From NCBI RefSeq assembly GCF_021390935.1, contig NZ_JAJPUI010000001.1:868001-932000 (forward strand): a DNA stretch of 64,000 bases, given 5' to 3'. The notes beneath the pieces are model-generated. The model was not told the DNA's origin. It searched no databases and saw only the letters and a program-made list of their open reading frames with translations. This stretch comes from Streptomyces sp. CC228A. GTDB lineage: Bacteria; Actinomycetota; Actinomycetes; Streptomycetales; Streptomycetaceae. A program made the translations under genes and the position numbers. Positions 17,113 through 25,015 of this stretch are shown here, one piece after another; the first letter of the stretch is position 1, and every line of letters begins with the position of its first letter.

Positions 17113-18226
17113 GCAGGGCGGCCCCCGCTTCGCGGTCGTCGGCAACCCCGAGAACCGCCGCGTCGCCCTGTTCGCCGCGGCCGTGCGGGCGGCAGGTCTG
17201 CCCGCCCCCCGCGTCGTGCCCTGGCTGGACGTGCTGCGCGGCGGCGGAGCCGCCTTCGCCGCGGACGAGACGGTGCGCCTCGACTCACCCGGCGAGAACG
17301 CCGAGGTGGACCGGATCCTCCGGGACACGGACGACCCCACGCGTGTCGAGGGCGGCGCCCGCTGGTACGCCCGGTTCACCGCCGCCGTCCGCACCCTGAC
17401 CGGGGGCGTACGGCTCGACGACCCCGGCGAGCTCGCCGTGCTCTTCGACAAACGGCTCTGCCACGCCGCCCTGGCCGGGGCCGGCGTACCGGTCCCGGAG
17501 TCGCCGACCTCCGCGGGCCGCACCCCCGTGCGCGGCTGGGACGACGTACGCGCCCTGCTGGACGCGCACGCCATGCCGCGGGCCTTCCTGAAGCCCGCGC
17601 ACGGATCCTCCGCCTCCGGGATCGTCGCCCTGGAGACGGCCGGACACGGCCGGATCCGCGCCACCACCAGCGTGGAAACCGCCGGCGGCGCACTCCACAA
17701 CTCCCTGCGGATACGCCGCAGCACCAGCGAACCGGAGATCGCCGCCCTCGTCGACGCGCTCGCCCCCGACGGGCTGCACATCGAGCGGTGGTGGCCCAAG
17801 GCGTCCCTCGGCGCGGGCCGCGTCGCGGACCTGCGGGTCCTCGTGGTGGCGGGCCGCGCCACCCACGCCGTCGTCCGCACCAGCCGCGCCCCGATGACCA
17901 ACCTCCACCTCGGCGGCGCACGCGGCGACCTGTCCGCCGCCGCCGACGCGATGGGCCCCCGCTGGGCCGACGCACTCGACGTCTGCGAACGCGCGGCGGC
18001 CTGCTTCCCCGGCACGCTGTGCGTGGGCGTCGACCTCCTGCCGGCCACCGGCTGGCGCCGCTTCGCCGTCGGCGAGGTCAACGCCTTCGGCGACCTGCTG
18101 CCCGGCCTCACCGGCCTCCCCGGCAGCGGCGCCGAGGGCCTCGGCACCCACGCCGCCCAAGTCGCCGCAGTGCAGCGGCGGTACGCACCGCACCACACCC
18201 CGAGGAACCACCGTGCCGGCACCTGA
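17093..18226 (+). CDS. STM4014 family protein (ATP-grasp-like)
   Basis: The 377-residue protein begins with a Rossmann-like FAVVGNPENRRVALF. It then shows ATP-grasp features: DKRLCHAALAGAGVPVPES (preATP-grasp to lid), PRAFLKPAHGSSASGIVAL (nucleotide-binding strand and Gly-rich loop), DLRVLVVAG, and the metal-binding end RRFAVGEVNAFGDLLPGL, where Glu and Asn stand in the usual place. ATP-grasp enzymes form amide or ester bonds from carboxylates. It overlaps its upstream neighbour by 20 bases and the next gene by 14, so translation is coupled. The substrate is unknown; a ligation or peptide-activating step in the operon's pathway is inferred. Confidence 0.85.
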   Translation: MSRSANRQGGPRFAVVGNPENRRVALFAAAVRAAGLPAPRVVPWLDVLRGGGAAFAADETVRLDSPGENAEVDRILRDTDDPTRVEGGARWYARFTAAVRTLTGGVRLDDPGELAVLFDKRLCHAALAGAGVPVPESPTSAGRTPVRGWDDVRALLDAHAMPRAFLKPAHGSSASGIVALETAGHGRIRATTSVETAGGALHNSLRIRRSTSEPEIAALVDALAPDGLHIERWWPKASLGAGRVADLRVLVVAGRATHAVVRTSRAPMTNLHLGGARGDLSAAADAMGPRWADALDVCERAAACFPGTLCVGVDLLPATGWRRFAVGEVNAFGDLLPGLTGLPGSGAEGLGTHAAQVAAVQRRYAPHHTPRNHRAGT

Positions 18227-19052
18227 CCCCGACGACCTGCCCGACATGAACCGCGTCGTCGGACGCGACGACCTCCTGCTCGTCACCCTCGACACCCTGC
18301 GCTACGACGTGGCCGCCGAACTGGCCGCCGCGGGCCGCATCCCCCACCTGGCCCGGCACCTGCCCGGCGGCACCTGGGAGAAGCGCCACGCACCCGGCAG
18401 CTTCACCTACGCCTCGCACCAGGCGATGTTCGCCGGGTTCCTGCCCACCCCGGCCGCGCCGGGCCCGCACCCCCGGCTCTTCGCGGCGCGCTTCGCCGGC
18501 AGCGAGACCACCGCCAGGCGCACCTACGTCTTCGACACGCCGGACCTCGTGTCCGGGCTCGCCGCCGCCGGCTACCACACCGTGTGCATCGGCGGGGTCG
18601 GCTTCTTCAACAAGCAGGGCGCGCTCGGCGACGTCCTGCCGGGACTGTTCCGGGAGAGCCACTGGGAGCCTGCCTTCGGCGTGGCGTCACCCACCTCCTT
18701 CGAGGCGCAGGTGGCGCGGGCCGAGGAGGTCGCCGCCCGGGTCCCCCGCGACCGGCGGCTGTTCCTCTTCGTCAACGTGTCCGCGCTGCACCAGCCCAAC
18801 TGGTTCCACCTGCCGGGCGCGACGCCCGAAGCCGGCGACAGCCGGGCCACCCACGCCGCCGCACTGGAGTACGTCGACCGGCACATCGGCCGCCTCTTCA
18901 CCGCCATGAGCTCCCGCCGCCGCTGCTTCGCCATCGTCTGCTCCGACCACGGCACCGCCTACGGCGACGACGGATACACCGGCCACCGCCTCGGCCACGA
19001 AGCCGTGTGGACCGTGCCGTACGCCCACTTCCCCCTGGAGCCGACCGCATGA
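18213..19052 (+). CDS. STM4013/SEN3800 family hydrolase (alkaline phosphatase/sulfatase superfamily)
   Basis: The 279-residue protein has the sulfatase-type opening LLLVTLDTLRYD (first metal Asp), a nucleophile region in GSFTYASHQAMFAGF, and the C-terminal metal motif CSDHGTAYGDDGYTGHRLGHEAVWTVP with Asp-His and a later His. This is the pattern of metal-dependent phospho- or sulfo-hydrolases, although shorter than true sulfatases. No signal peptide is seen, so it should act in the cytosol. The GTG start overlaps STM4014, and the stop overlaps the STM4012 ATG (ATGA). Confidence 0.85.
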   Translation: MPAPDPDDLPDMNRVVGRDDLLLVTLDTLRYDVAAELAAAGRIPHLARHLPGGTWEKRHAPGSFTYASHQAMFAGFLPTPAAPGPHPRLFAARFAGSETTARRTYVFDTPDLVSGLAAAGYHTVCIGGVGFFNKQGALGDVLPGLFRESHWEPAFGVASPTSFEAQVARAEEVAARVPRDRRLFLFVNVSALHQPNWFHLPGATPEAGDSRATHAAALEYVDRHIGRLFTAMSSRRRCFAIVCSDHGTAYGDDGYTGHRLGHEAVWTVPYAHFPLEPTA

Positions 19053-20386
19053 ACACCCCCCGGCCCTACCAGAGCTACGTCTACGCCTACCCCCACAAGA
19101 CCGCCTACCGGGCCTTCCCCCCGGCGGACCGGCCCGCCCTGCGGGACCTGTGGCGCGGCGAACGCAAGGACGCCCTGTCGCTCTACCTGCACATACCGTT
19201 CTGCGAGGTCCGCTGCGGCTTCTGCAACCTGTTCACCCGCATCGGCGCACCCGACGGGCTCACCGGCCGCTACCTCGACGCGCTCGACCGGCAGGCCGCC
19301 GCCGTGCGCGACGCCCTCGGCGACGACCCCGCCGAGCCCGTACGGTTCGCGAACGCCGCGTTCGGCGGCGGCACCCCCACCTACCTCACCGCCGACGAGC
19401 TGGACCGCCTCTGCGACATCGCGGAGAAGCGCATGGGCGCCGACCTGCGGGCCGTCCCCCTCTCGGTGGAGGTCTCGCCCGCGACGGCGACCGCCGACCG
19501 GCTGGCCGTCCTCGCGCAGCGCGGCGCCACCCGGCTCAGCATCGGCGTGCAGAGCTTCGTCGACGACGAGGCCCGCGCCGCCGTACGCCCGCAGCGCCGC
19601 GCCGACGTCGAGGCCGCGCTCGGCCGCATCCGCGACACCGCCGTCCCCGTCCTCAACATCGACCTGATCTACGGCATCGACGGCCAGACCCCGGCCACCT
19701 GGCGCACCTCCCTCGACGCCGCCCTCGCGTGGCGGCCGGAGGAGCTGTACCTGTACCCCCTGTACGTCCGGCCGCTCACCGGCCTTGCCCGCCGCACCGC
19801 CCACTCCGACCGCGACTGGGACGCGCAGCGCCTCGCCCTCTACCGGCAGGGCCGCGACCACCTCCTCGCCCACGGCTACGAGCAGGTGTCGATGCGGATG
19901 TTCCGGCGGGCCGGCGCGCCCCCGCAGGGCCCCGACGACCACGCCTGCCAGACCGACGGCATGATCGGACTCGGCTGCGGAGCCCGCTCCTACACGTCCG
20001 CGCTGCACTACTCCTTCGACTACGCCGTCGACATGCGCGAGATACGGGGCATCATCGACGACTACACCGCCACCGAGGACTTCACCCGGGCCGTCAACGG
20101 CCGGGACGTCGACGGCGACGAGGCCCGCCGGCGCCACCTCCTGCAGTCCCTGCTCCAGGCCCGGGGCATGCCGTCGGCCGACTACCGGGACCGCTTCGGC
20201 TCCGCGCCGCACGACGACTTCCCCGCCGAACTCGCCGCGTTCGCCGCCCGCGGCTGGCTCGACCGCACCGCACCCGACGGACTGCTGCGGCTCTCCCCGG
20301 AGGGGCTCGCGCACTCCGACGCCCTCGGCCCCGAGCTGTTCTCGCCGGCCGTCCGGGCCGCGATGGCCGCATACGAACCGAAGTAG
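19049..20386 (+). CDS. STM4012 family radical SAM protein (HemN-like)
   Basis: The 445-residue protein carries CEVRCGFC (C-x3-C-x2-C, about residues 52-59) in a HemN/coproporphyrinogen-oxidase-like context: LYLHIPFC before it, FGGGTPTYL and the SIGVQSFVDDE block after it. The C-terminal wing helix domain (HLLQSLLQARGM onward) also resembles HemN. HemN-type radical SAM proteins use one or two SAM molecules for decarboxylation, methylation or cyclopropanation. No methyl-acceptor candidate can be named from the sequence. It is translationally coupled to the hydrolase and followed after 9 bases by a second radical SAM gene. Confidence 0.88.
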   Translation: MNTPRPYQSYVYAYPHKTAYRAFPPADRPALRDLWRGERKDALSLYLHIPFCEVRCGFCNLFTRIGAPDGLTGRYLDALDRQAAAVRDALGDDPAEPVRFANAAFGGGTPTYLTADELDRLCDIAEKRMGADLRAVPLSVEVSPATATADRLAVLAQRGATRLSIGVQSFVDDEARAAVRPQRRADVEAALGRIRDTAVPVLNIDLIYGIDGQTPATWRTSLDAALAWRPEELYLYPLYVRPLTGLARRTAHSDRDWDAQRLALYRQGRDHLLAHGYEQVSMRMFRRAGAPPQGPDDHACQTDGMIGLGCGARSYTSALHYSFDYAVDMREIRGIIDDYTATEDFTRAVNGRDVDGDEARRRHLLQSLLQARGMPSADYRDRFGSAPHDDFPAELAAFAARGWLDRTAPDGLLRLSPEGLAHSDALGPELFSPAVRAAMAAYEPK

Positions 20387-20395
20387 CCGACGCCC

Positions 20396-21268
20396 ATGGA
20401 CCTCACGATCCTCTACCGCGGGCCCCTCTCGTCCTGCGACTACGACTGCCCCTACTGCCCCTTCGCCAAGCGCCGCGACACCCCCGACCGACTGCGCGCC
20501 GACCGCGCCGCGCTCACCCGCTTCACCACCTGGGCGCGGCAGCAGACCGGGGACCGGCTCTCCGTCCTCTTCACCCCCTGGGGAGAGGGGCTCGTCCGCT
20601 CCTGGTACCGGCAGGCACTCGTCGAGCTGTCCCACACCCCGCACGTCCGGCGGGTCGCCATCCAGACCAATCTGAGCTGCCGCACCGACTGGCTGGCGGA
20701 CGCCGACCCGGACACCATCGCCCTGTGGTGCACGTACCACCCCGGCCAGACGCCCTACGACCGGTTCCTGGCCAAGGCCCGCGACCTCGCCGACCGGTCC
20801 GTCCGCTTCAGCGTCGGCACCGTCGGCCTGCCCCAGCACCTGGAGCACGCCCGCCGCCTGCGCGCCGACCTGCCCCGACACGTCTACCTGTGGGTCAACG
20901 CCGCCGAGGGCCGCACCTACACCGACGCCGAGGCCGCCGAGTGGACCGCCCTCGATCCGCTCTTCCCCTACAGCCGCCACCCGCACCGCTCGGCGGGCCT
21001 GCCGTGCCGCACCGGCGAGTCCGTGATCTCCGTGGACGGGGACGGCGCGGTCCGCCGCTGCCACTTCGTCCCCGCCGAGCTCGGCAACCTCTACGACGGC
21101 TCCTACCGCAGCGCCCTCGCCCCGCGCCCCTGCCCGCTCGCCCGGTGCGACTGCCACATCGGCTACGTCCACCTGGAGACGCTGCCGCTCTACGACGTCT
21201 TCGCGGGAGGCGTCCTGGAACGGATCCCCGCCGCCCACCCCGCCGCCCCCGTGACAGGAGCCCCATGA
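20396..21268 (+). CDS. STM4011 family radical SAM protein
   Basis: This 290-residue protein has its SAM cluster motif almost at the N-terminus (C14-x3-C18-x2-C21, SCDYDCPYC). At the C-terminus several more cysteines occur (RRCHFVP, CPLARCDCHIGYVHL), which may bind an auxiliary cluster in the manner of SPASM/twitch enzymes, although the spacing is not canonical. An EGLVR segment and NLSCRTDWL belong to the barrel. It is part of the STM4015-STM4011 operon and its stop overlaps the next ATG (ATGA). Two non-identical radical SAM proteins in one operon suggest two successive radical steps or a catalyst plus partner. Confidence 0.88.
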   Translation: MDLTILYRGPLSSCDYDCPYCPFAKRRDTPDRLRADRAALTRFTTWARQQTGDRLSVLFTPWGEGLVRSWYRQALVELSHTPHVRRVAIQTNLSCRTDWLADADPDTIALWCTYHPGQTPYDRFLAKARDLADRSVRFSVGTVGLPQHLEHARRLRADLPRHVYLWVNAAEGRTYTDAEAAEWTALDPLFPYSRHPHRSAGLPCRTGESVISVDGDGAVRRCHFVPAELGNLYDGSYRSALAPRPCPLARCDCHIGYVHLETLPLYDVFAGGVLERIPAAHPAAPVTGAP

Positions 21269-22128
21269 CCGTCGACGAGCTGCTGGCAGAGGCCCGCCGC
21301 GCCGCCCGCGGCGGCGACTGGACCGCCGCGGCAGACGCCTACGTCCGGGCCGCGGTAGAAGGCAGCCGCGAAGGAGCCGACGGCGCCGTCGCCGTGGCAC
21401 CCCGGCTGCGGGACCTCGCCGACGGGGGCCGAGCCGACGCGGCCGCGCTGCTCGCCGGGATCCTGCTGGAGTACTGCGAAGACGCGGCGCTGCCGACCGC
21501 CGCGGAATACGCGCGCCGGGCGGCCGACGCGGGCGACCCGGCCGGCCTGCGCACCTACGGCTACCTCCTCCTCGAAGGCCGGGGCGTCGCCCCGGACCGC
21601 GCGCGTGCGGCCGGTCTGCTGCGCGCGGCCGCCGACGCGGGCGACGCCTACGCCGCCTTCAACCTGGCGCAGCTCATCCTCGGTGACGGTGCCGGCGACA
21701 CCGCTCCCGACAGAGACCGCGCCGCCGCCCGCGCCGAGGCCCTGCGGCTGCTGGAGGGCGCGGCGCTGCACGGGGTCGTCCCCGCCGGTGCGGTGCTCGG
21801 CGACCGGCTGTCGGACGAGGACCGCGACGACGAGGCGCTGCACTGGTACCTGCGGGCCGCCGAGCAGGGCCACACAGGGGCGATGTACGCCGCGGCGTGC
21901 CGGTACCGGGACGGACTCGGCACGGCTCCCGACGCCGTGCAGGCGATCCGCTGGTACTTCGCGATGTGCGCGCACGGCGACGGCGACGGCATCCACGACG
22001 CCATCGCCATGGCCAGGCACGGGCTGGTCAGCGCCGACGGGATCCGCGAGGCCGGCGCCCTGGCGGGCGACCCGTCGTCCGCCGAGGCCCTCATCGACGT
22101 CGTCTTCGGACCGGATGCCGCGGCCTGA
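21265..22128 (+). CDS. Sel1/TPR-type repeat protein
   Basis: The 287-residue protein is built of Sel1-like helical repeats: AAEYARRAADAGDPAGLRTYGYLLLEGRGV, RAAADAGDAYAAFNLAQLIL, ALHWYLRAAEQGHTGAMYAAACRYRDGLG and AIRWYFAMCAHGDGDGIHDAI are the clearest (each named by start and end only). Sel1 repeats bind protein partners. ATG 21265 overlaps the STM4011 stop, so it belongs to the same operon as its sixth gene. It may hold the enzymes together or recognise a substrate. The gene is followed by 432 bases without a gene. Confidence 0.8.
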   Translation: MTVDELLAEARRAARGGDWTAAADAYVRAAVEGSREGADGAVAVAPRLRDLADGGRADAAALLAGILLEYCEDAALPTAAEYARRAADAGDPAGLRTYGYLLLEGRGVAPDRARAAGLLRAAADAGDAYAAFNLAQLILGDGAGDTAPDRDRAAARAEALRLLEGAALHGVVPAGAVLGDRLSDEDRDDEALHWYLRAAEQGHTGAMYAAACRYRDGLGTAPDAVQAIRWYFAMCAHGDGDGIHDAIAMARHGLVSADGIREAGALAGDPSSAEALIDVVFGPDAAA

Positions 22129-22560
22129 ACCGCCGCACCGGGTCCGGGACCGGGACGGGTCGCCCCGCAGGGGCCGCTGACGCGTTGCAGGGGCCGCCCG
22201 GCACACGGCCGGGGCGGCACCGGAGGCAAGGCGGGGCGGGTCGGCTGTGCGCCGGGGCCCCGGGCGCCTGCGCGGTCGGCGCGGGGGCCGCCGGCGCCGG
22301 GGCCCTTCGAGTGGCCACCGTGGCGGCGCGCCGGGCGCCAGGGCACGCATGAGCCCTCCGGCCGGAGACCGAGCGTCCTGCCTCACCGGCCCGGGACCCG
22401 CTGTCGCGGCCGCCCGGGTGAGGCAAGGGCCCAGGCGCGCTTCCGGCACCGCAGGAGTCAGGCACCGGTGGGCACTCCTCCCCGGGCCCTCCCGCCCGCT
22501 CGCGCAGCCGCACGCCGTGGCGCTCCCGCCGCAGGCCGGCCACGCTCGCGGGCGGCACCC
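22129..22560. other. Intergenic region after the STM operon
   Basis: I see no supported gene. An imperfect hairpin occurs at about 22378-22425 (arms TGCCTCACC..CCCGGG and CCCGGGTGAGGCA) and could act as terminator for either flanking convergent operon. The 18-mer CCCGGGTGAGGCAAGGGC at 22413-22430 recurs exactly at 51974-51991, ahead of the anti-sigma-like gene. Confidence 0.4.
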
Positions 22561-23301
22561 CTAGACCGCCGCCGCCCACCGCCGGGCCGGTGCGGCGGCG
22601 CCGTCGTACCGGACCAGCAGCAGCCGGGCCAGTTCCGGGCACGGGCCGAGGACGTCCGCCAGGACGTCGGCGTCCGCCGCGCCCGCCGCGATGCGGTCCG
22701 GGAGGCGGCCGGGGGCGATGACGTACGGGGCGACCGCCACGCGCCGCACGCCGTCGGCCCGCAGGGCCCGTACGGCGTCCTCCGTGCGGGGGGACACCGC
22801 GGAGGCGAACGCGGGCCGCACGGCGCACCAACCGGCGCGCCGCAGCTCCCGCGCCGTTTCCGCGATCACCGCGTTCGCCTCCGGGTCGGTGGAGCCCGCG
22901 GAGGCCAGCACGAGGCCGGTCGCGGGCTTGTCGGCGGGCGTCAGGCCCGCCTCGTACAGGCGGCGTTCCACCGCCTGGAGCAGCAGGGGCGACGGGCCGA
23001 GCACCTCCGCCTGGCGGACGCGCAGGCCCGCGGGCGCCTCGCGGAGCACCGCCGGGATGTCGGCCTTCGCGTGGAACGCCCGGGTCAGCAGCAGCGGCAG
23101 CGCCACCACGTCCCGTACGCCCTGCGCGGCCAGGGACTCCAGGACCGCAGGGACCGACGGGAGAGTGAAGTCGAGGAACGCCGTCTCGACGCGCAGGCCC
23201 GGCCGCAGACCGGCGGCCGCCCGCGCCAGGGCGTGGACGGTCGCGGCGTGCCGCGGGTCGCGGCTGCCGTGGGCGACGATCAGCAGCACGGGAGGGGTCA
23301 T
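22561..23301 (-). CDS. Sirohydrochlorin chelatase, CbiX/SirB type
   Basis: This enzyme inserts Fe2+ (or Co2+) into sirohydrochlorin, here most likely to make siroheme for the CysI of the same operon. The 246-residue protein shows the family start LLIVAHGSRDPRH (first metal-binding His), a second His in LTRAFHAKADIP, and a duplicated C-terminal half beginning LVLASAGSTDPEANAVI. It is the last gene of the sulfur operon, 4 bases after the permease gene. Confidence 0.88.
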   Translation of the reverse strand: MTPPVLLIVAHGSRDPRHAATVHALARAAAGLRPGLRVETAFLDFTLPSVPAVLESLAAQGVRDVVALPLLLTRAFHAKADIPAVLREAPAGLRVRQAEVLGPSPLLLQAVERRLYEAGLTPADKPATGLVLASAGSTDPEANAVIAETARELRRAGWCAVRPAFASAVSPRTEDAVRALRADGVRRVAVAPYVIAPGRLPDRIAAGAADADVLADVLGPCPELARLLLVRYDGAAAPARRWAAAV

Positions 23302-23305
23302 GGGC

Positions 23306-24202
23306 TCAGCTCCTGCCCAGCAGGCCGCGGCGGCGCAGCACCCGGCGTTCCAGCGGGCTGAAGACCAGCAGGTCGACGGCGATACCGACGAGCAGGATGA
23401 GCAGGATCGCCAGGAAGATCCCGGGCATGTCGGCGTTGTTGCGGCCGTTGTCCAGCAGCTGGCCGAGGCCGAGGCCGAGGTCCGGGGAGGACGCGATGAT
23501 CTCGGCGGCCATGAGCGACCGCCACGAGAAGGCCCAGCCCTGCTTGAGGCCCGCCAGGTAGCCCGGCAGCGCGGCGGGCATGACGACGTGCCAGGCGCCG
23601 CGCAGGCCGGTGGCGCCCAGGGTGCGGCCGGCGCGCAGGAACAGCGGCGGCACCTGGTCGACGCCCGCCACCAGGCCGTTCGCGATCGACGGCACGGCGC
23701 CCAGCAGGATCACCGCGAACATCATCCGGTCGTTCAGGCCCAGCCACAGGACCGCCGGCGGCACCCAGGCCACCGAGGGGAGGGACTGCAGGCCGGAGAG
23801 GATCGGGCCGATGGCCGCCCGGACGGGCCTGACCCGGGCCACGAGCAGGCCCAGCGGCGTGCCGATCGCCAGGGCCAGCACGAAACCCAACAGCGCCCGG
23901 GACACACTGGTCCACATGACGCCGAACAGCGTCCCCTGCAGCCACATCTCGGCCAGGCTGTCCCACACCGCGGACGGCGACGGCAGCTTGTAGGCGTCGG
24001 TGACCTCGGCCCAGACCAGGCCCTGCCAGACCGCGAGGACCAGCGCCACCGCCACCACGGGCGGCAGCACCTTGCTCACCAGCGTCTGGCGCAGCGGGGT
24101 CCTGCGGGTCTCCACCGCCTCCAAGGCGTCGAGTCCCGCTTCCAGGTCCTCCAGGTCGTCCGCCCGGCCGCCCGCGTCCTTCCTCGTGTCAGTGCTGGCC
24201 AT
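23306..24202 (-). CDS. ssuC: ABC transporter permease, SsuC-like
   Basis: The 298-residue membrane protein is a typical single permease of taurine/nitrate/sulfonate ABC importers: six helices starting at VVAVALVLAVWQGL and the EAA loop ADIPGIF/GWAFSWRSLMAAEIIASS, which contacts the ATPase. The N-terminal 45 residues are hydrophilic. It overlaps the upstream ATPase gene by 14 bases. With the ssuA- and ssuB-like genes it forms an importer for a sulfur source, most likely aliphatic sulfonates or sulfate esters. The exact substrate is inferred from the operon. Confidence 0.88.
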   Translation of the reverse strand: MASTDTRKDAGGRADDLEDLEAGLDALEAVETRRTPLRQTLVSKVLPPVVAVALVLAVWQGLVWAEVTDAYKLPSPSAVWDSLAEMWLQGTLFGVMWTSVSRALLGFVLALAIGTPLGLLVARVRPVRAAIGPILSGLQSLPSVAWVPPAVLWLGLNDRMMFAVILLGAVPSIANGLVAGVDQVPPLFLRAGRTLGATGLRGAWHVVMPAALPGYLAGLKQGWAFSWRSLMAAEIIASSPDLGLGLGQLLDNGRNNADMPGIFLAILLILLVGIAVDLLVFSPLERRVLRRRGLLGRS

Positions 24203-24980
24203 GTCGGCGGATCTCCCCCCGCAGTTGTTCCGTGATCTCCAGGGACAGCTCCGCCACCGCGGCGTCCTCGATGCGGCGCGGCTGCGGGATGCCGACGGTC
24301 CACTCCCGGGCGATGCGGCCCGGCCGGGACGACAGCAGCACCACGCGCTGCGCCAGCCGCACGGCCTCCCGTACGTTGTGGGTGACGAACAGCACCGACA
24401 GGCCCGTCTCCTGCCAGATCCGGGTCAGCTCGCCGTGCAGCACGTCCCGGGTGATCGCGTCGAGCGCGGCGAACGGCTCGTCCATCAGCAGCAGCCGGCT
24501 GTCCTGCGCGAGCGCGCGGGCCATGGCGACCCGCTGGCGCATGCCGCCGGACAGCTCGTGCACGCGCTTGCCGTGGGCGCCGCCCAGCCGTACCAGCTCC
24601 AGCAGCCGCTCGGCCTCGCCGCGCCGCTCCGCCTTGGGCACGCCCCGCAGCTTCAGCGCCAGCTCGATGTTCTTCCCGGCGGTCAGCCACGGGAAGAGCG
24701 CGTGCTCCTGGAACATCAGCGCCGGGCGGCCGTCGGTGGCGAGGGTGCCCGAGGACGGCCGGTCGAGGCCGGCCACGAGGTTCAGCAGCGTCGACTTGCC
24801 GCAGCCGGAGGCCCCGAGCAGGGTGACGAACTCGCCCGGGGCGACATCGAGGCTGATGTCGTCCAGGACGAGCTGCTGCCCCGCGGGCCCGGCGAATGAC
24901 TTCGACACGTGCTCCAGCCGAGCGGCGTACTCGACCGCGGTGCGGTCCTCGGCCCGGGCCGTCGTGAGCGTGATGGCCAT
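24189..24980 (-). CDS. ssuB: ABC transporter ATP-binding protein, SsuB-like
   Basis: This 263-residue ATPase has Walker A GASGCGKST, the signature LSGGMRQRVAMARAL, Walker B RLLLMDEPFAALD, and the H-loop VTHN. The N-terminal 20 residues are a short extra tail. ATG 24980 follows GGAGGTGACGACC. It energises sulfonate or related organosulfur import with the neighbouring permease and lipoprotein. Confidence 0.9.
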   Translation of the reverse strand: MAITLTTARAEDRTAVEYAARLEHVSKSFAGPAGQQLVLDDISLDVAPGEFVTLLGASGCGKSTLLNLVAGLDRPSSGTLATDGRPALMFQEHALFPWLTAGKNIELALKLRGVPKAERRGEAERLLELVRLGGAHGKRVHELSGGMRQRVAMARALAQDSRLLLMDEPFAALDAITRDVLHGELTRIWQETGLSVLFVTHNVREAVRLAQRVVLLSSRPGRIAREWTVGIPQPRRIEDAAVAELSLEITEQLRGEIRRHGQH

Positions 24981-25015
24981 GGTCGTCACCTCCTGGGGTG
25001 TGCGGTCTCGTACGG

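Noticed and set aside
14509..18222. A 1237-codon leftward open frame across 14.5-18.2 kb
   Set aside because: It is antisense to DUF6745-adjacent DNA and to the STM4015/STM4014 genes, is Gly/Ala/Arg-rich without domains, and results from high third-position GC.
22413..22430. 18-mer shared with 51974-51991 as a mobile or regulatory element
   Set aside because: Only two copies, no flanking similarity, and no common gene context. In this GC-rich DNA it may be chance or a weak promoter feature.
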